A stretch of DNA of 64,000 bases from CAVRQM01 sp963822705 (GTDB taxonomy: Bacteria; Pseudomonadota; Alphaproteobacteria; Acetobacterales; Acetobacteraceae): assembly GCA_963822705.1 (NCBI GenBank), contig CAWGIX010000002.1, positions 165,363 to 229,362 of the forward strand, in the 5' to 3' direction. The position numbers and the translations under genes are program-made. Shown piece by piece: positions 9,507 through 19,516 of the stretch. Within the stretch, counting starts at the first letter, position 1. Each line of letters opens with the position of its first letter. The notes beneath the pieces are model-generated. The model was not told the DNA's origin. It saw only the letters and a program-made list of their open reading frames with translations, and ran no database searches.

Positions 9507-9956
9507 ATGCCGTTCGATGGGCTGAATTTCCCGCAATCGCGGCCGGCACCGGGCCGAGCGTTCGCGCGGGCTGGGGAAGCCGCCCGAGATTTGATGCAAC
9601 GCGGTTTTCGAGGCGTCGCGGCCTTGGCAAAACCGGCCTCGGTTAAGTTTCAAGAAATCTCGCCCGCCCACCTGCTAGGGACCGCCCGCTCGCTGATCAG
9701 GGACGAAGGCAAGTGGATCCGCGGGCAATTCCACCGACCGAACCGACGCTACTGTGCGGTCGGCGCCCTCCGGGCGGCTGCGCGTCAACTCCACGCGGGC
9801 GAGTCGCTGCCCGTTGCGCTCGGCCTGCTGCGCCAGATTGCCAAGATGCGGGGGTTCGATACGATCGAGCGGATGAACGACTCATCGAGTCATGCCGAGG
9901 TGCTGACGAGCTTCGATCTGGCGATCAACGTGGCCGAGGCAATGCAAGCAGCCTGA
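9507..9956 (+). CDS. Hypothetical protein with DUF6197-like C-terminal domain
   Basis: A 149-residue protein with a GGGAGGT ribosome-binding site before its ATG. The C-terminal two thirds has RSLIRDEGKWIRGQF, YCAVGALRAAARQL and HAEVLTSFDLAINVAEAM. This resembles DUF6197 (a W-Q/R-G, CA-GAL and HAEVL..FD.AI pattern), a family of unknown function that I recall from memory. The N-terminal 50 residues are basic and low in conservation. It converges with carD, leaving only 10 bp between stops. Confidence 0.6.
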   Translation: MPFDGLNFPQSRPAPGRAFARAGEAARDLMQRGFRGVAALAKPASVKFQEISPAHLLGTARSLIRDEGKWIRGQFHRPNRRYCAVGALRAAARQLHAGESLPVALGLLRQIAKMRGFDTIERMNDSSSHAEVLTSFDLAINVAEAMQAA

Positions 9957-9966
9957 CCGGTCGCAC

Positions 9967-11198
9967 TCAGACGATCGTCTTCAGGAAATCCCCCAGTTTG
10001 GTCGCGGCGGTTGCCTTGTCCGTCTTGTCCAGCGCGCCTAGCTCGGCAGCGAGCCGGTCCATCGCCGCCTCATAGATCTGGCGCTCGGAAAAGCTCTGAT
10101 CGGGCTGGCCGGCATTGCGGTGCAGGTCGCGGACCACTTCGGCAATTGCCAGCGGGTCTCCGGAATTGATTTTCGCCTCGTACTCCTGCGCCCGGCGCGA
10201 CCACATCGTGCGCTTGATGCGCGCCCGCCCCTTCAGGACGTTTAGCGCGTCATCGAACAGTTTCCGCGTCGCCAGCTTGCGCAGGCCGGCGCTACGCGCC
10301 TTGTCCACCGGAACGCGCAGTGTCATCCGGTTCTCTTCGAACGTGATGTGGATCAGCTGCAGCCGGTGGCCAGCGATCTCCTCCGTGGCGATTTTCTCGA
10401 CCCGGCCCACGCCATGGGTTGGGTAGACGACGTGATCACCTTCGGCGAACACCTCGTCTTTTCCGCTGTTGCGAGAAATTGCGACTGGCCGTCCATTAGC
10501 CGGACCGGAAGGACCGCCATGCCTGTGGGGCACTGTGCCGGCGGTGGTCGCCGCAGGCGCTGCAACCGCCACCGGGCCGGGCACCGGAGCGGGCAGGGGG
10601 TCGGCAGGGCTTGCCGCCTCGGCGACTTGGCTCGTGGTCGGAGCTGGGGACGGTGCGGCCGACTCGGTCGGTTGCGCTTCTGCTACCCGCCGGGGGAGCG
10701 GGGCTGCCGCCACGGCGGGCTCGGAAGCAGCGACCGGGGAGGGCGGTGGAGGACTTGCTTTGGGCATGGAATTCGACGAACCGCTCGGTACGCGCGGCAA
10801 CGGGGGGCAGGCTGGGCAACGGTCGACGGCTTGGCGGGCGCGGGCGTCGCATCCCGCGCGGGACGGCTCGCAACCGGCTGACCGACCGGTACGTTAGCCG
10901 GCGCGGCGGCAGCGCCGGGAGACTTTGAGGGGGGCACTGGTTCCTTTCGTGCCGGTGCAGGCCGAACACGGGGTAGCTTCGGCGCGACCGGGAGTGCCGG
11001 CTTTCGGGCCGGTGCCGCAGCTTGAGTTTTCGAGGTAATCCGTGCCGCCGGCTTGGCGGGCGGCCTTGCAGCACGCTTCGGCACGGGCTTGGCCGCCGCC
11101 TTGGATGATCGCTTGGGCGCGGGTTTGGCCACCTGTTTGACCGTCGGGCGGCGTGACGAGGGTTGGTCAAAGCGAGCGGACACTCCCGAAGCCTTCAT
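9967..11198 (-). CDS. carD: CarD/CdnL-family RNA polymerase-binding regulator with very long Lys/Pro/Ala tail, frame break
   Basis: The C-terminal 165 residues are a complete CarD_CdnL domain, from EGDHVVYPTHGVGR through RVPVDKARSAGLRKL to MWSRRAQEYEAKI. CarD proteins bind the RNA polymerase beta lobe and stabilise open promoter complexes. Ahead of it lies a tail of about 240 residues made of KPAPKRSSKAAAKP-like basic repeats, then Pro/Ala/Ser-rich sequence, like a histone H1 tail. The frame is broken at G6 10802-10807; one more base restores it. The ATG at 11198 gives MKASGVSARFDQ. Downstream of fdxA in the usual alphaproteobacterial order. Confidence 0.85.
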
Positions 11199-11471
11199 TC
11201 CTCAACCTCACTCATCCATGCGGCCCATCTGCGCCGCTGCTCCACGCGTCCATCGCTGCTCGGCAGTCACGATGCCGCGGCCGAACCACAACCTCCGGGG
11301 ACAAACCAGAAGGGGCGACCGCAGTAGCTGCCGTCCATAACCGGACGCTGGCAGGTGCCTACGGATTCCCTTGTTTCCACAGTATGTAACACGGATTCGA
11401 GCATCCGTCACGGGGGAAAGCCCGTTAAATGACGGACATCAGGCCCTAATCCGCGGCGCCGGCCTCCCGGG

Positions 11472-11804
11472 TCAGGGCTTCCCGGGCTCGGGCGAGAACA
11501 GTTTTGCCTTGTCCGGCTTGTCCTTCCATTCGTCCGCGTCGGGCGGCGGCTCGCCTTTGCGGGTGATGTTCGGCCACTGACCCGCAAAGACGCGGTTCTG
11601 CTCGGCCCACGCGGCAGTGCGGTCGTCGCTGTCGGGCAAAATGGCCTCGACCGGGCATTCCGGCTCGCAAACGCCGCAATCGATGCATTCGTCCGGGTGG
11701 ATCACCAGCATATTCTCGCCGACGTAGAAACAATCGACCGGACAGACTTCTACGCAATCCATGTACTTGCAGCGAATGCAGCTCTCGATGACGACGTAGG
11801 TCAT
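11472..11804 (-). CDS. fdxA: 7Fe (3Fe-4S/4Fe-4S) ferredoxin FdxA
   Basis: A 110-residue ferredoxin beginning MTYVVIESCIRCKYMDCVEV. The first cluster site is C-x2-C-x4-C-x3-CP and the second CIDCGVCEPECPVEAI, as in the alphaproteobacterial FdxA type with an acidic/basic C-terminal extension. It acts as a cytoplasmic one-electron carrier. Its ATG overlaps the S4 gene stop (TAATG, at 11804), so translation is coupled. A 270-bp gap separates it from carD. Confidence 0.95.
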   Translation of the reverse strand: MTYVVIESCIRCKYMDCVEVCPVDCFYVGENMLVIHPDECIDCGVCEPECPVEAILPDSDDRTAAWAEQNRVFAGQWPNITRKGEPPPDADEWKDKPDKAKLFSPEPGKP

Positions 11805-12211
11805 TACCCACTCCTGGCCGCATGGCCGGACTTGGCCTGGCCCGGCTCGGGCGGGGGATATGAACTCTCCGCCTTGCCCTCGCAACCCCTGTCGGCCGTC
11901 CCGCCGGGCGCATCGGTGATCTCGCGATACAGCATATGCGCAACCGGGGCCGGGCCGCGGCGCGACGTAAGCGCCACTACTTCGACTACCCTCACATTGG
12001 CCGGAAACGGCAGAGTGAGCACGTCGCCGACCCGCAACCGCATATGCGGTTTGCCTACCGGCACGCGGTTGAGACGCAGCAGGCCGGCTTCTACCCAGCG
12101 GCTGCAATCGGCGCGATGGCGCATGAAACGGGCGCACCAGAGCCAGTGGTCCAGGCGCTGCCAAGGCCGCTCGTCGATGGGCGCGGTTCCCGGCACGCTC
12201 CTACAGCCCAC
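11804..12211 (-). CDS. S4-domain RNA-binding protein (HslR/Hsp15-like)
   Basis: A 135-residue protein with an S4 RNA-binding domain: QRLDHWLWCARFMRHRADCSRWVEAGLLRLNR opens the fold (residues about 18-49), with VRVGDVLTL-like RLRVGDVLTLPFPANVR after it. This is the Hsp15 type that binds stalled 50S subunits or other structured RNA. It starts with GTG at 12211; a second GTG at 12196 is possible. It overlaps fdxA by one base. In related genomes it directly follows the helicase gene, but here an MFS gene intervenes. Confidence 0.85.
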   Translation of the reverse strand: MGCRSVPGTAPIDERPWQRLDHWLWCARFMRHRADCSRWVEAGLLRLNRVPVGKPHMRLRVGDVLTLPFPANVRVVEVVALTSRRGPAPVAHMLYREITDAPGGTADRGCEGKAESSYPPPEPGQAKSGHAARSG

Positions 12212-12286
12212 CCATGATATGGCAGGCGACGCCGCCAGGTGGCTCCATCGCGAATGGGCTGGGAATCCAGGAGATCGGTCGTTCGA

Positions 12287-13515
12287 TCACGGCCGGTGTT
12301 CCTCCGGCTGGGTTTCCGGGAGGAACCACCAGACGGCGCCCAGTCCGATCAATGCCACGCATGCCAAACTGATGAATCCCCGCCGTGTAGCCGAAGAACT
12401 GGCCGACGTAGCTGATCGCGCTGGTGCTTGCGGCTGCGCCGAGGCCGGTCGCAGTTCCGACCGCGCCCTGGGCGAGATTGTAGCGGCCGGTTCCGCGCGT
12501 CACGTCGGCGACGATCAGCGGCATCAGCACGCCGATCACGGCCGCCGTCAGTCCGCCGAGCGCCTGGACAGGGACCAGGAACCACGGGTTCGCGACCAGC
12601 GCGAACAGGGTCGCCCGAACCGGCAGCACTGCAAACCCTGCAAGCAGCAGCGGCTTGCGCCCCCAGGCGTCGGCGCGGCCGGCAACCCAGGTCGCGATCA
12701 GCGCCGTGACCAACTGCGGCACTATTACGAGGGCCGAGGTGACCAGCTCGGACTCGTGCTGGTGCTGCTGTCCGAGACGTTCGCCGGCGAGCGGCATCAC
12801 CGAGGCATTCGCGAATTGGAAAAGCACCAGGCAGCCGGCGAAGATAAGGAGGTTGCGGTTCTTGCAAAGGTCCAACAGGTGCACCGCTTCGGCGGGGTTT
12901 GTCGCGCTCCGATGCCGACCGCGCACGCGCATAGTCGATTTCCCGACCGTCGATGCGGCTCAGCGAGAACAAGGCGGGCAGACAGAGTGCAGCAGCAAAC
13001 AAGAACGTCCATTGCTTCGAGATGAAGTGGCCCAGCAAGCCCATACCGCCGGCGGTCAGCGCGTTGCCGAATGAATCGTAGCGGTGATTGCGGCCCAGCC
13101 TTCGGCTGAAGGCGCGATGGCCGACGAGACCCAGGCCGACCGCCACCAGCGATGGCTTGATCAGGCCGGCGGTGCTGCCGTGCAGGATTTCAGCGCCCAT
13201 AATCGGGATGAAGCTCGGCCAGAACGCGAAGACGAGCGCCCCTGCCGCGATCATCCCGAGTGCGACCGCGATGACCAGCCGCTTCGAGCCGGCGGCGTCG
13301 ACGATGGCCCCGCCCGGAAGCTGGCTCACCACGCCCACGACGGCGCCGACCGAGAGCACGAGGCCAACCTCGCCCTGCGGCCAATGCCGAGCCGCGAGAT
13401 AGACGGCCACGAACGGGCCGAAGCCGGTCTGCACGTCGGCGATGAAAAAGGTCAGCCAGTCGAGGCCGCGCTGGCTGTGGGCCGAGGGGTGCGCGTCGTC
13501 GGAGCTATCGTGCAT
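12287..13515 (-). CDS. MFS transporter, two frame breaks
   Basis: A major facilitator of about 408 residues. The N-terminal half has MTFFIADVQTGFGPF-like WLTFFIADVQTGFGPF and the loop GGAIVDAAGSKR. The C-terminal half has WVAGRADAWGRKPLL and GRYNLAQGAVGTATGLGA. Frame breaks at plus-strand GGGG 12894-12897 and CCCC 12378-12381 are each repaired by removing one base. The protein then ends FLPETQPEEHRP at 12287. The substrate is unknown. It sits between the helicase and S4 genes, which are normally adjacent, so it may be an insertion. Confidence 0.8.
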
Positions 13516-13637
13516 CGCCCGTCCTCGGTCCCTGGCGTTCGAGCATGGTGCGGAGCTAACAACGCGCCAAACCTCCGATCAGCCAAACCGCGGTCCCTGG
13601 AAGGCCCTCCTTGGCATAGCGCATTGTGGTCAGGCGG

Positions 13638-16136
13638 CTAGAGACGCAGGCTCGCCAAAGCGGAAAACGCTCCTTCGGGGCGGTGCTCGACCGGGGTTGG
13701 GGCCGGAGTCCGGCGCGGGCGCAGTGCCGCCATCGTGGCCGGGGTGGGAGGACCGAATTCTCCCGGTCCCAAAACCTGCGCCGGGAACAGTTTTATGCCC
13801 AGGCCATGCAGCACCGCCGGCAGCAGATTCGATTTCGTCCCCAACCGGGATGCCAGGCCGCCCGGGACCGGCACGCGCCGGCCACGACTGAGCCAGGCCA
13901 GTTCGGCGGCGAGACGGTCGGCAACATCCAGGCGCAGCAGCACCGGCCCGGCCGCCACCCAGCCCTGCGCCTCGGCAAAGTTTTCGGGCCAGTCGGTCGG
14001 CGGCGGCAGCGAGACCGTGCCGGGACCCGGGAGCGAGGGTACTCGCTGGCCATGCCACAGCCCCCAGAGCTGAGCCCGCATCAACGCCGGCCGCGGTTTC
14101 AGCAGGGTGGGCATGAACAGGCCAAAACGGCCGGCGCTCACGCCCAGCGCTTTGAGCCGCCCCCGCTTGGCGGCCGGAATGGACGCGGCAACCGTCGCCG
14201 GCGCCACCCCCATGCACTCGAACAGCACGTGCATCGGTCCGCGCAACACCGGGTCCGGAGCCGACGCCCGTCGGAGGCCGCATGCAAGCGGCCCCAAAAG
14301 TTCGGCCAGGAGGCCGTCGAGAAATCGCTGCAGTCGCACGCGCACCCGCTCGCGCTGGGAGCCATCCAAGAACTCGCTTGCCTCCACTTCGATGCGCGGT
14401 TGCAGCGCCGACGGGCCCCGCCGCAGCCGCGCCACCGGGACGCCGTCCCAACTCAGGCGCAGGTCTGCATCCAAGGCGAACGCGGTATCCGGAGCGTCTT
14501 CCAACTGCTGCAGCCGGCGCGGCATTTCGGTGCGCAGCGCCCGCCGGGCGGCCCGGAGCACCAGCTTGCGTTCATCTCCGCCCGCCTCGGCGTCGGGCAC
14601 GAACCCGAGCCCCTCCACATGGCCGACAGAGTGGCCCTCGACCAGAACCTCGCCGCGTCTGGTGACGACGGACGCCAGCTCTTCGGTCTCGCTCGCCTCC
14701 AGCCGGCGCATCAAATGCGCGGCGCGGCGGTCGACAAAACGGGTGGTGAGCCGCTCGTGCAGCGCGTCGGACAGCAAGTCCTCCACCTCGCGGGCCCGGC
14801 CCTGCCAGTGCGCCGCGTCGCGCAGCCAGTCGGCCCGGGCCGCCACGTATGACCACACGCGGACCCCGGCCAGGCGCTGCATCAGCGTGTCGAGATCACC
14901 GTCCGCGCGGGAAAGGGCGGCGATCTGCGCAGAAATCCAGTCGGTCGGCACGCCGCCGTCGCGGGCGACGTGGCCAAAAATTCGGGCGCAGAGGCGCATG
15001 TGGCTGTCGTCGGCCAGTTTGCGGAAGTCCGGTACCTGGCACGCGTCCCACAGCAGCCGCACCCGGTTTCTTCCGCGCGCAAGATCGCGGATTTCGGGCT
15101 CCCGCGCCAAAGCGGTCAGCGTTTGCAGGTCGGTCGCCTCGTTGCCGCGCACCAGCCCGGGACCGGGCGGGGGCGCCTGCAACGCGGCGAGCAGCGCGTC
15201 CAGCGAGGCGAAATCCAGATCGCTGTTGCGCCACGCCAACTGCGCCAGCGGTTCAAAACTGTGCGCCTCGACGTCCGCCACCAGATCGTCGTCCAGCGGC
15301 GGGCACTCGGCCGTGGTGCCAAACGTGCCGTCGCGCATGCCCCGGCCGGCCCGGCCGGCGATCTGCGCCACTTCGGCGGCGGTCAGCGGGCGCGGCCGGT
15401 TGCCGTCGAATTTCTGCAGGCGGGCAAAGGCCACATGGTCCACGTCCATGTTCAGCCCCATGCCGACCGCGTCGGTCGCCACCAGGAAATCCACCTCCTT
15501 GTTCTGGTACAGCGCCACCTGGGCGTTGCGCGTCCGCGGCGACAGGCGGCCCATGACCACCGCGCAGCCGCCGCGCCGGCGACGGATCAACTCGGCAATG
15601 GCGTAGACGTCCGCGGCACTGAATGCCACCACGGCCGAGCGCGGCGGCAGCCGGGTCAGTTTTTGCGGCCCCACGTAACTGAGCTGGCTGAATCGCGGCC
15701 GGGTTTCGATTTCCGCCTGCGGGACCAGCCGGTGCAGCAGCGGCCGGATCGTCTCGGCCCCCAAAAACATCGTTTCCACCAACCCGCGGGCGTGCAGCAG
15801 GCGATCGGTGAAAACGTGGCCGCGGTCGGGATCGGCGCAGAGCTGGATCTCGTCCACGGCCAGGAACTCGGCATGCCGATCGAGCGGCATGGCTTCGACG
15901 GTGCAGGAAAACCAGCGCGCCTCAGGCGGCACGATCTTTTCCTCGCCGGTGATCAGGGCGACGTGTTTCGCCCCCTTTCGCGCCGCCATCCGGTCAAAAT
16001 TCTCGCGGGCGAGCAGGCGCAGGGGGAAGCCAATGATGCCCGAGGCGTGGCCCAGAAGCCGCTCGATGGCCAAATGGGTTTTGCCTGTGTTCGTAGGCCC
16101 GAGCACGGCGCGCACCCGGGGAGCGAGTCCCGACAT
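13638..16136 (-). CDS. Suv3-like superfamily II RNA helicase
   Basis: A large helicase, 832 residues from the ATG at 16136; a longer start at 16238 would add 34 residues. Walker A GPTNTGKTHLA lies close to the N-terminus, followed by ITGEEK, the DEIQL box, a helicase C-terminal domain with VATDAVGMGLNM, and motif VI QIAGRAGRGM. This arrangement matches the mitochondrial Suv3/alphaproteobacterial helicase family, whose mitochondrial members work in RNA degradation. The C-terminal 400 residues are less conserved and Pro/Arg-rich at the end. No frame break. It is divergent from cysH, sharing a promoter gap of roughly 150 bp. Confidence 0.9.
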   Translation of the reverse strand: MSGLAPRVRAVLGPTNTGKTHLAIERLLGHASGIIGFPLRLLARENFDRMAARKGAKHVALITGEEKIVPPEARWFSCTVEAMPLDRHAEFLAVDEIQLCADPDRGHVFTDRLLHARGLVETMFLGAETIRPLLHRLVPQAEIETRPRFSQLSYVGPQKLTRLPPRSAVVAFSAADVYAIAELIRRRRGGCAVVMGRLSPRTRNAQVALYQNKEVDFLVATDAVGMGLNMDVDHVAFARLQKFDGNRPRPLTAAEVAQIAGRAGRGMRDGTFGTTAECPPLDDDLVADVEAHSFEPLAQLAWRNSDLDFASLDALLAALQAPPPGPGLVRGNEATDLQTLTALAREPEIRDLARGRNRVRLLWDACQVPDFRKLADDSHMRLCARIFGHVARDGGVPTDWISAQIAALSRADGDLDTLMQRLAGVRVWSYVAARADWLRDAAHWQGRAREVEDLLSDALHERLTTRFVDRRAAHLMRRLEASETEELASVVTRRGEVLVEGHSVGHVEGLGFVPDAEAGGDERKLVLRAARRALRTEMPRRLQQLEDAPDTAFALDADLRLSWDGVPVARLRRGPSALQPRIEVEASEFLDGSQRERVRVRLQRFLDGLLAELLGPLACGLRRASAPDPVLRGPMHVLFECMGVAPATVAASIPAAKRGRLKALGVSAGRFGLFMPTLLKPRPALMRAQLWGLWHGQRVPSLPGPGTVSLPPPTDWPENFAEAQGWVAAGPVLLRLDVADRLAAELAWLSRGRRVPVPGGLASRLGTKSNLLPAVLHGLGIKLFPAQVLGPGEFGPPTPATMAALRPRRTPAPTPVEHRPEGAFSALASLRL

Positions 16137-16261
16137 GGTCCGATGGTTGGGACTCGTAGCGGCAAAAGCAAGCCGGGGCTCTGGCACGCCGCACGCCCCG
16201 CGAACCTGCAATTTGTCATCTGCATTGCAGCTATGCATGTGTATCAGTCAGATTCCCGCTT

Positions 16262-17005
16262 GTGCTGCGTGGTTATGCCTCTCACTGTTCCGGAATGTTC
16301 GACGGTGCGACGGATGATAGCCACGCTCTCGACGCGTTGGACGGCATGGGGCTGCTGCATGCAGCCATGGTGGAGGTGTTCCCCGGACGGATAGCGGTAG
16401 TTTCATCATTCGGCACGGAATCCGCCGTGCTTCTGTCCATGGCCGCCGAAATCGACCCTTCTGTGCCGGTATTGTTCCTCGACACTGGCCGGCATTTTAG
16501 CGAAACGCTTGCCTATCGGGAGGTCCTGACCCGCCGCCTGGGTCTTCGCAATGTCCGCAGCCTGCACCCCGACGCCGACCTCCTCGAGGCCAACGACTCG
16601 AACCTTGCGCTGGCGGACGAAAACCCGGACGCGTGCTGCGCGATCCGCAAGGTGGCGCCGCTTGAACAGGCGCTTGACGGCTTCGCTGCCTGGGTGAGCG
16701 GCCGCAAGCGCTACCAAAGCGTTGCGCGCGCCGGCTTGTCCGCACTCGAGCGGATCGATGGCAGGGTCAAACTCAACCCACTGGCGGACTGGAGCCCCGC
16801 CGAGATCGCCGCCGAACATATCCGGCGCGGGTTGCCCTCGCACCCGCTCGCGTCAAAGGGATTTCGCTCCATCGGCTGTGCGCCCTGCACCAGGCCGGTG
16901 GCGCACCACGAGGAGGGCCGAGCCGGGCGCTGGGCCGGTCTGGCCAAGACCGAGTGCGGCATTCATCGCACCGCCGACGGCATGCTGGCGCGCGCCGCGC
17001 ATTGA
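16262..17005 (+). CDS. cysH: Phosphoadenylyl/adenylyl-sulfate reductase
   Basis: Assimilatory reductase that turns (phospho)adenylyl sulfate into sulfite with thioredoxin. SSFGTESAVLL is the PP-loop, LFLDTGRHF follows, and the C-terminal KTECGIH carries the catalytic Cys. The extra CC (DACCAIRK) and GCAPC pairs ligate a 4Fe-4S cluster, indicating the APS-using type. The start is uncertain: GTG at 16262 gives 247 residues and ATG at 16295 gives 236. No other sulfate-assimilation gene is nearby, and htpG follows 52 bp downstream. Confidence 0.92.
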   Translation: MLRGYASHCSGMFDGATDDSHALDALDGMGLLHAAMVEVFPGRIAVVSSFGTESAVLLSMAAEIDPSVPVLFLDTGRHFSETLAYREVLTRRLGLRNVRSLHPDADLLEANDSNLALADENPDACCAIRKVAPLEQALDGFAAWVSGRKRYQSVARAGLSALERIDGRVKLNPLADWSPAEIAAEHIRRGLPSHPLASKGFRSIGCAPCTRPVAHHEEGRAGRWAGLAKTECGIHRTADGMLARAAH

Positions 17006-17057
17006 AGCTTCCGCCTGCCGCTGCGCATATGCGCCGCGCGGCAGCGGAGGCACGGCG

Positions 17058-18935
17058 GTGAGCGAAACGACGGCTACGGAAAAGCATGATTTTGGCGCCG
17101 AGGTCGGGAGGCTGCTCGACCTGGTCGTGCATTCCCTCTACTCCGAACGTGAAATTTTTCTCCGCGAACTGGTCGCCAACGCGGCCGACGCCATCGACCG
17201 CCGCCGCTTCGAGAGCCTGACCGAACCCGCACTGTCGCCCCCCACCGAGGCGCGGGTGCGCATCGTGCCCGACAAGCCGGCCCGGACGCTGGCCATCGCC
17301 GACGACGGCATCGGCATGTCGCACGACGAACTGGTGGAAAACCTCGGCACCATCGCCCGCTCCGGCACCCGCGCGTTCGGCGAGGCGCTCGCGGGCGGCA
17401 AGGCGAAGCAGGGAGAGATTCCCAGCCTGATCGGTCAGTTCGGCGTCGGGTTCTACGCCGCCTTCATGGTCGCCGAGCGCGTCGAAGTCACTTCGCGCCG
17501 GGCCGGATCGGAGGCGGCCTGGACCTGGGCCAGCGACGGCGGCGGGAGTTTTACCATCGAGCCCGCGAGCCGCGAACAGCCGGGCACCACCGTGCTCCTG
17601 CGCATGAAGCCGGATGCCGACGAATTTTTGGAGCCGGCGCGGCTGGAGGCGATCGTGCGCAAATGGGCCGAGCACATCACCGTGCCCATCACCATCGTCC
17701 GCGACGGCAAGGACGAGGCGGCCAACGAAGGCACCGCGCTGTGGCGCAAGCCGAAATCCGAAGTGACCGAGGCGGACGCGGAAGCGTTCTACCGACACCT
17801 GGGCAATTTCTTTGGAAAACCCTGGGCCACTTTGCAGTGGCGCGCCGAGGGGGCGCTGGAATTCTACGCCCTGCTGTTCATTCCTGATGCCAAACCGTTC
17901 ATGGCGGTGGAGGAGGAGCGGGAGTCGCGGGTGCGCCTGCATGTGCGGCGCATGTTCATCACCGACCATGCCAACCTGCTGCCCGCCTGGCTGCGCTTTG
18001 TGCAGGGCGTGGTGGACACCGAGGACCTGCCCCTGAACGTGTCGCGCGAAATGCTCCAGGCGACGCCGGTGCTGGCGCGCATCCGCAAGGCGGTGACCAA
18101 CCGCGTGCTGACCGAGCTGAAGACGGCCGCAAAAGACGCCGAGCGGTACACGCCGTTCTGGGAAAATTTTGGTTCCGTCCTGAAAGAGGGGGTCTGGGAG
18201 GATGTGGAGCACCGCGAACAGATCGCCGGTCTGTTGCGCTTCCGCTCGTCCTCGATTGAGGGTTTGACCACGCTCGCCGACTACGTGGCCCGGATGAAGC
18301 CCGACCAGAAGGCGATCTACTATTTGGTAGGCGACCGTATCGAGTCGCTGTCCCGGTCCGCGCAGGTCGAGGGTTTTCGCGCGCGGGGGCTGGAGGTGCT
18401 GTTGTTGGCTGATCCGATCGACGCGTTCTGGCCCGAACGTCTCGGCACGTTCGAGGGCAAGCCGGTCCGCAGCGTGGCACAGGGTGCGGCGGACCTCGCC
18501 GGGGTTTCGCCGGAGTCGGCAGCGACCGACGAGGCGGCGGATGTGACCGCGCTGATTGCAAGCTTAAAGACGGCGCTGGGCGACGCAGTTTCCGATGTGC
18601 GTGCGACCGACCGGCTGGTCGACAGCGCCGTCGTGCTGGCGGCCGCGTCCGGCGGCCCGGACCTGCAGATGCAGCGGTTGCTGCGCCGCGCCGGCCGCGG
18701 CGGGTTCGAGGCAGCGCCCACGCTCGAAATCAATCCGCGGCACAAGCTGATTGCCGCGCTGGCGTCGCACTCGGACGACAAGGATTTTTTGACCGAAATG
18801 GCAGGCCTGCTGCTGGACGTGGCGCGCGTGCAGGATGGCGAGGCGCCGCGCGACCCGGCGGCGTTTGTGCGGCAGGTGGAGAAGCTGGCATTGATGGGGC
18901 AAGTAGCGGAGCCGCGTGATACGGAACGGGCGTGA
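17058..18935 (+). CDS. htpG: Molecular chaperone HtpG (Hsp90)
   Basis: A 625-residue bacterial Hsp90. The N-terminal ATPase has ELVANAADAID, ADDGIGM and GQFGVGFYAAF; the middle domain has LPLNVSREMLQ, and the C-terminal dimerisation domain is present. The catalytic Glu of the ELVANAADA motif is retained. The GTG start at 17058 follows GGAGGCACGGC. There is no frame break. It lies downstream of cysH on the same strand. Confidence 0.97.
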   Translation: MSETTATEKHDFGAEVGRLLDLVVHSLYSEREIFLRELVANAADAIDRRRFESLTEPALSPPTEARVRIVPDKPARTLAIADDGIGMSHDELVENLGTIARSGTRAFGEALAGGKAKQGEIPSLIGQFGVGFYAAFMVAERVEVTSRRAGSEAAWTWASDGGGSFTIEPASREQPGTTVLLRMKPDADEFLEPARLEAIVRKWAEHITVPITIVRDGKDEAANEGTALWRKPKSEVTEADAEAFYRHLGNFFGKPWATLQWRAEGALEFYALLFIPDAKPFMAVEEERESRVRLHVRRMFITDHANLLPAWLRFVQGVVDTEDLPLNVSREMLQATPVLARIRKAVTNRVLTELKTAAKDAERYTPFWENFGSVLKEGVWEDVEHREQIAGLLRFRSSSIEGLTTLADYVARMKPDQKAIYYLVGDRIESLSRSAQVEGFRARGLEVLLLADPIDAFWPERLGTFEGKPVRSVAQGAADLAGVSPESAATDEAADVTALIASLKTALGDAVSDVRATDRLVDSAVVLAAASGGPDLQMQRLLRRAGRGGFEAAPTLEINPRHKLIAALASHSDDKDFLTEMAGLLLDVARVQDGEAPRDPAAFVRQVEKLALMGQVAEPRDTERA

Positions 18936-19011
18936 GCTCGTTACCGGCATCCAACCGGGTCGCCGGTTGCCGGGCCATGGCTGGCGGGGCGATGAGCCAG
19001 GAGGGTCCGTT

Positions 19012-19401
19012 GTGAAACACGTCATTGTTTTAACGATGGTGGCGGCCGCATCAGCTTTGCTGTGCGCTCTACCGGCGAGAGCGGAGATGTTCGGGCCAGA
19101 TTACAAGCCCTGCGGGGATCAGCCCAACACCTTGGCCACCGTCGGTTGCGTGCAAGCCAAAACCGAATTTTGGGATCAGCGGCTGAATGCGGCTTACAAG
19201 AATCTGATGCAGCGCATCGATGCCGGCCAGCAAGATCCGCTGAAGGCGGCGCAACGGCTCTGGATTCAGTACCGGGATGCCAACTGCCGGTTTTATGGAT
19301 CGCAGGAAGGCTCGATCCGGCAAATCCAGGGAGCTGAATGTCTTCGCTCCATGACGCAGGACCGGGCGCTCGAATTGGAAAAGGCGATGAAGTTCGATTG
19401 A
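19012..19401 (+). CDS. LprI-type lysozyme inhibitor family protein (DUF1311)
   Basis: A 129-residue secreted protein. VKHVIVLTMVAAASALLCA up to PARAEM is a clear signal peptide. The mature part has CGDQPNTLATVGCVQAK, LNAAYKNLM, AQRLWIQYRDANCRFYG and SMTQDRALELE. This is the LprI/DUF1311 pattern with conserved Cys pairs. Some members inhibit lysozyme, and a periplasmic role is inferred. The GTG start at 19012 follows an AGGAGGGT ribosome-binding site, better than any upstream start. Confidence 0.85.
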   Translation: MKHVIVLTMVAAASALLCALPARAEMFGPDYKPCGDQPNTLATVGCVQAKTEFWDQRLNAAYKNLMQRIDAGQQDPLKAAQRLWIQYRDANCRFYGSQEGSIRQIQGAECLRSMTQDRALELEKAMKFD

Positions 19402-19516
19402 AAGGAGCCCCTGAACACTGGCGGAAGCCTCCTGTTCGGTGACTGACATACAGGACTGACATGCACGACTCTGGCGGGCTTGACGACCCGCTCGGCCGGC
19501 GAGTGCTATCCAGATC

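Noticed and set aside
11208..11411. Short minus-strand open frame between fdxA and carD
   Set aside because: No ribosome-binding site or domain; the composition matches intergenic GC-rich noise.
14107..15606. A 499-codon open frame opposite the helicase
   Set aside because: Ser/Arg-rich product without motifs; the minus-strand helicase explains the region.
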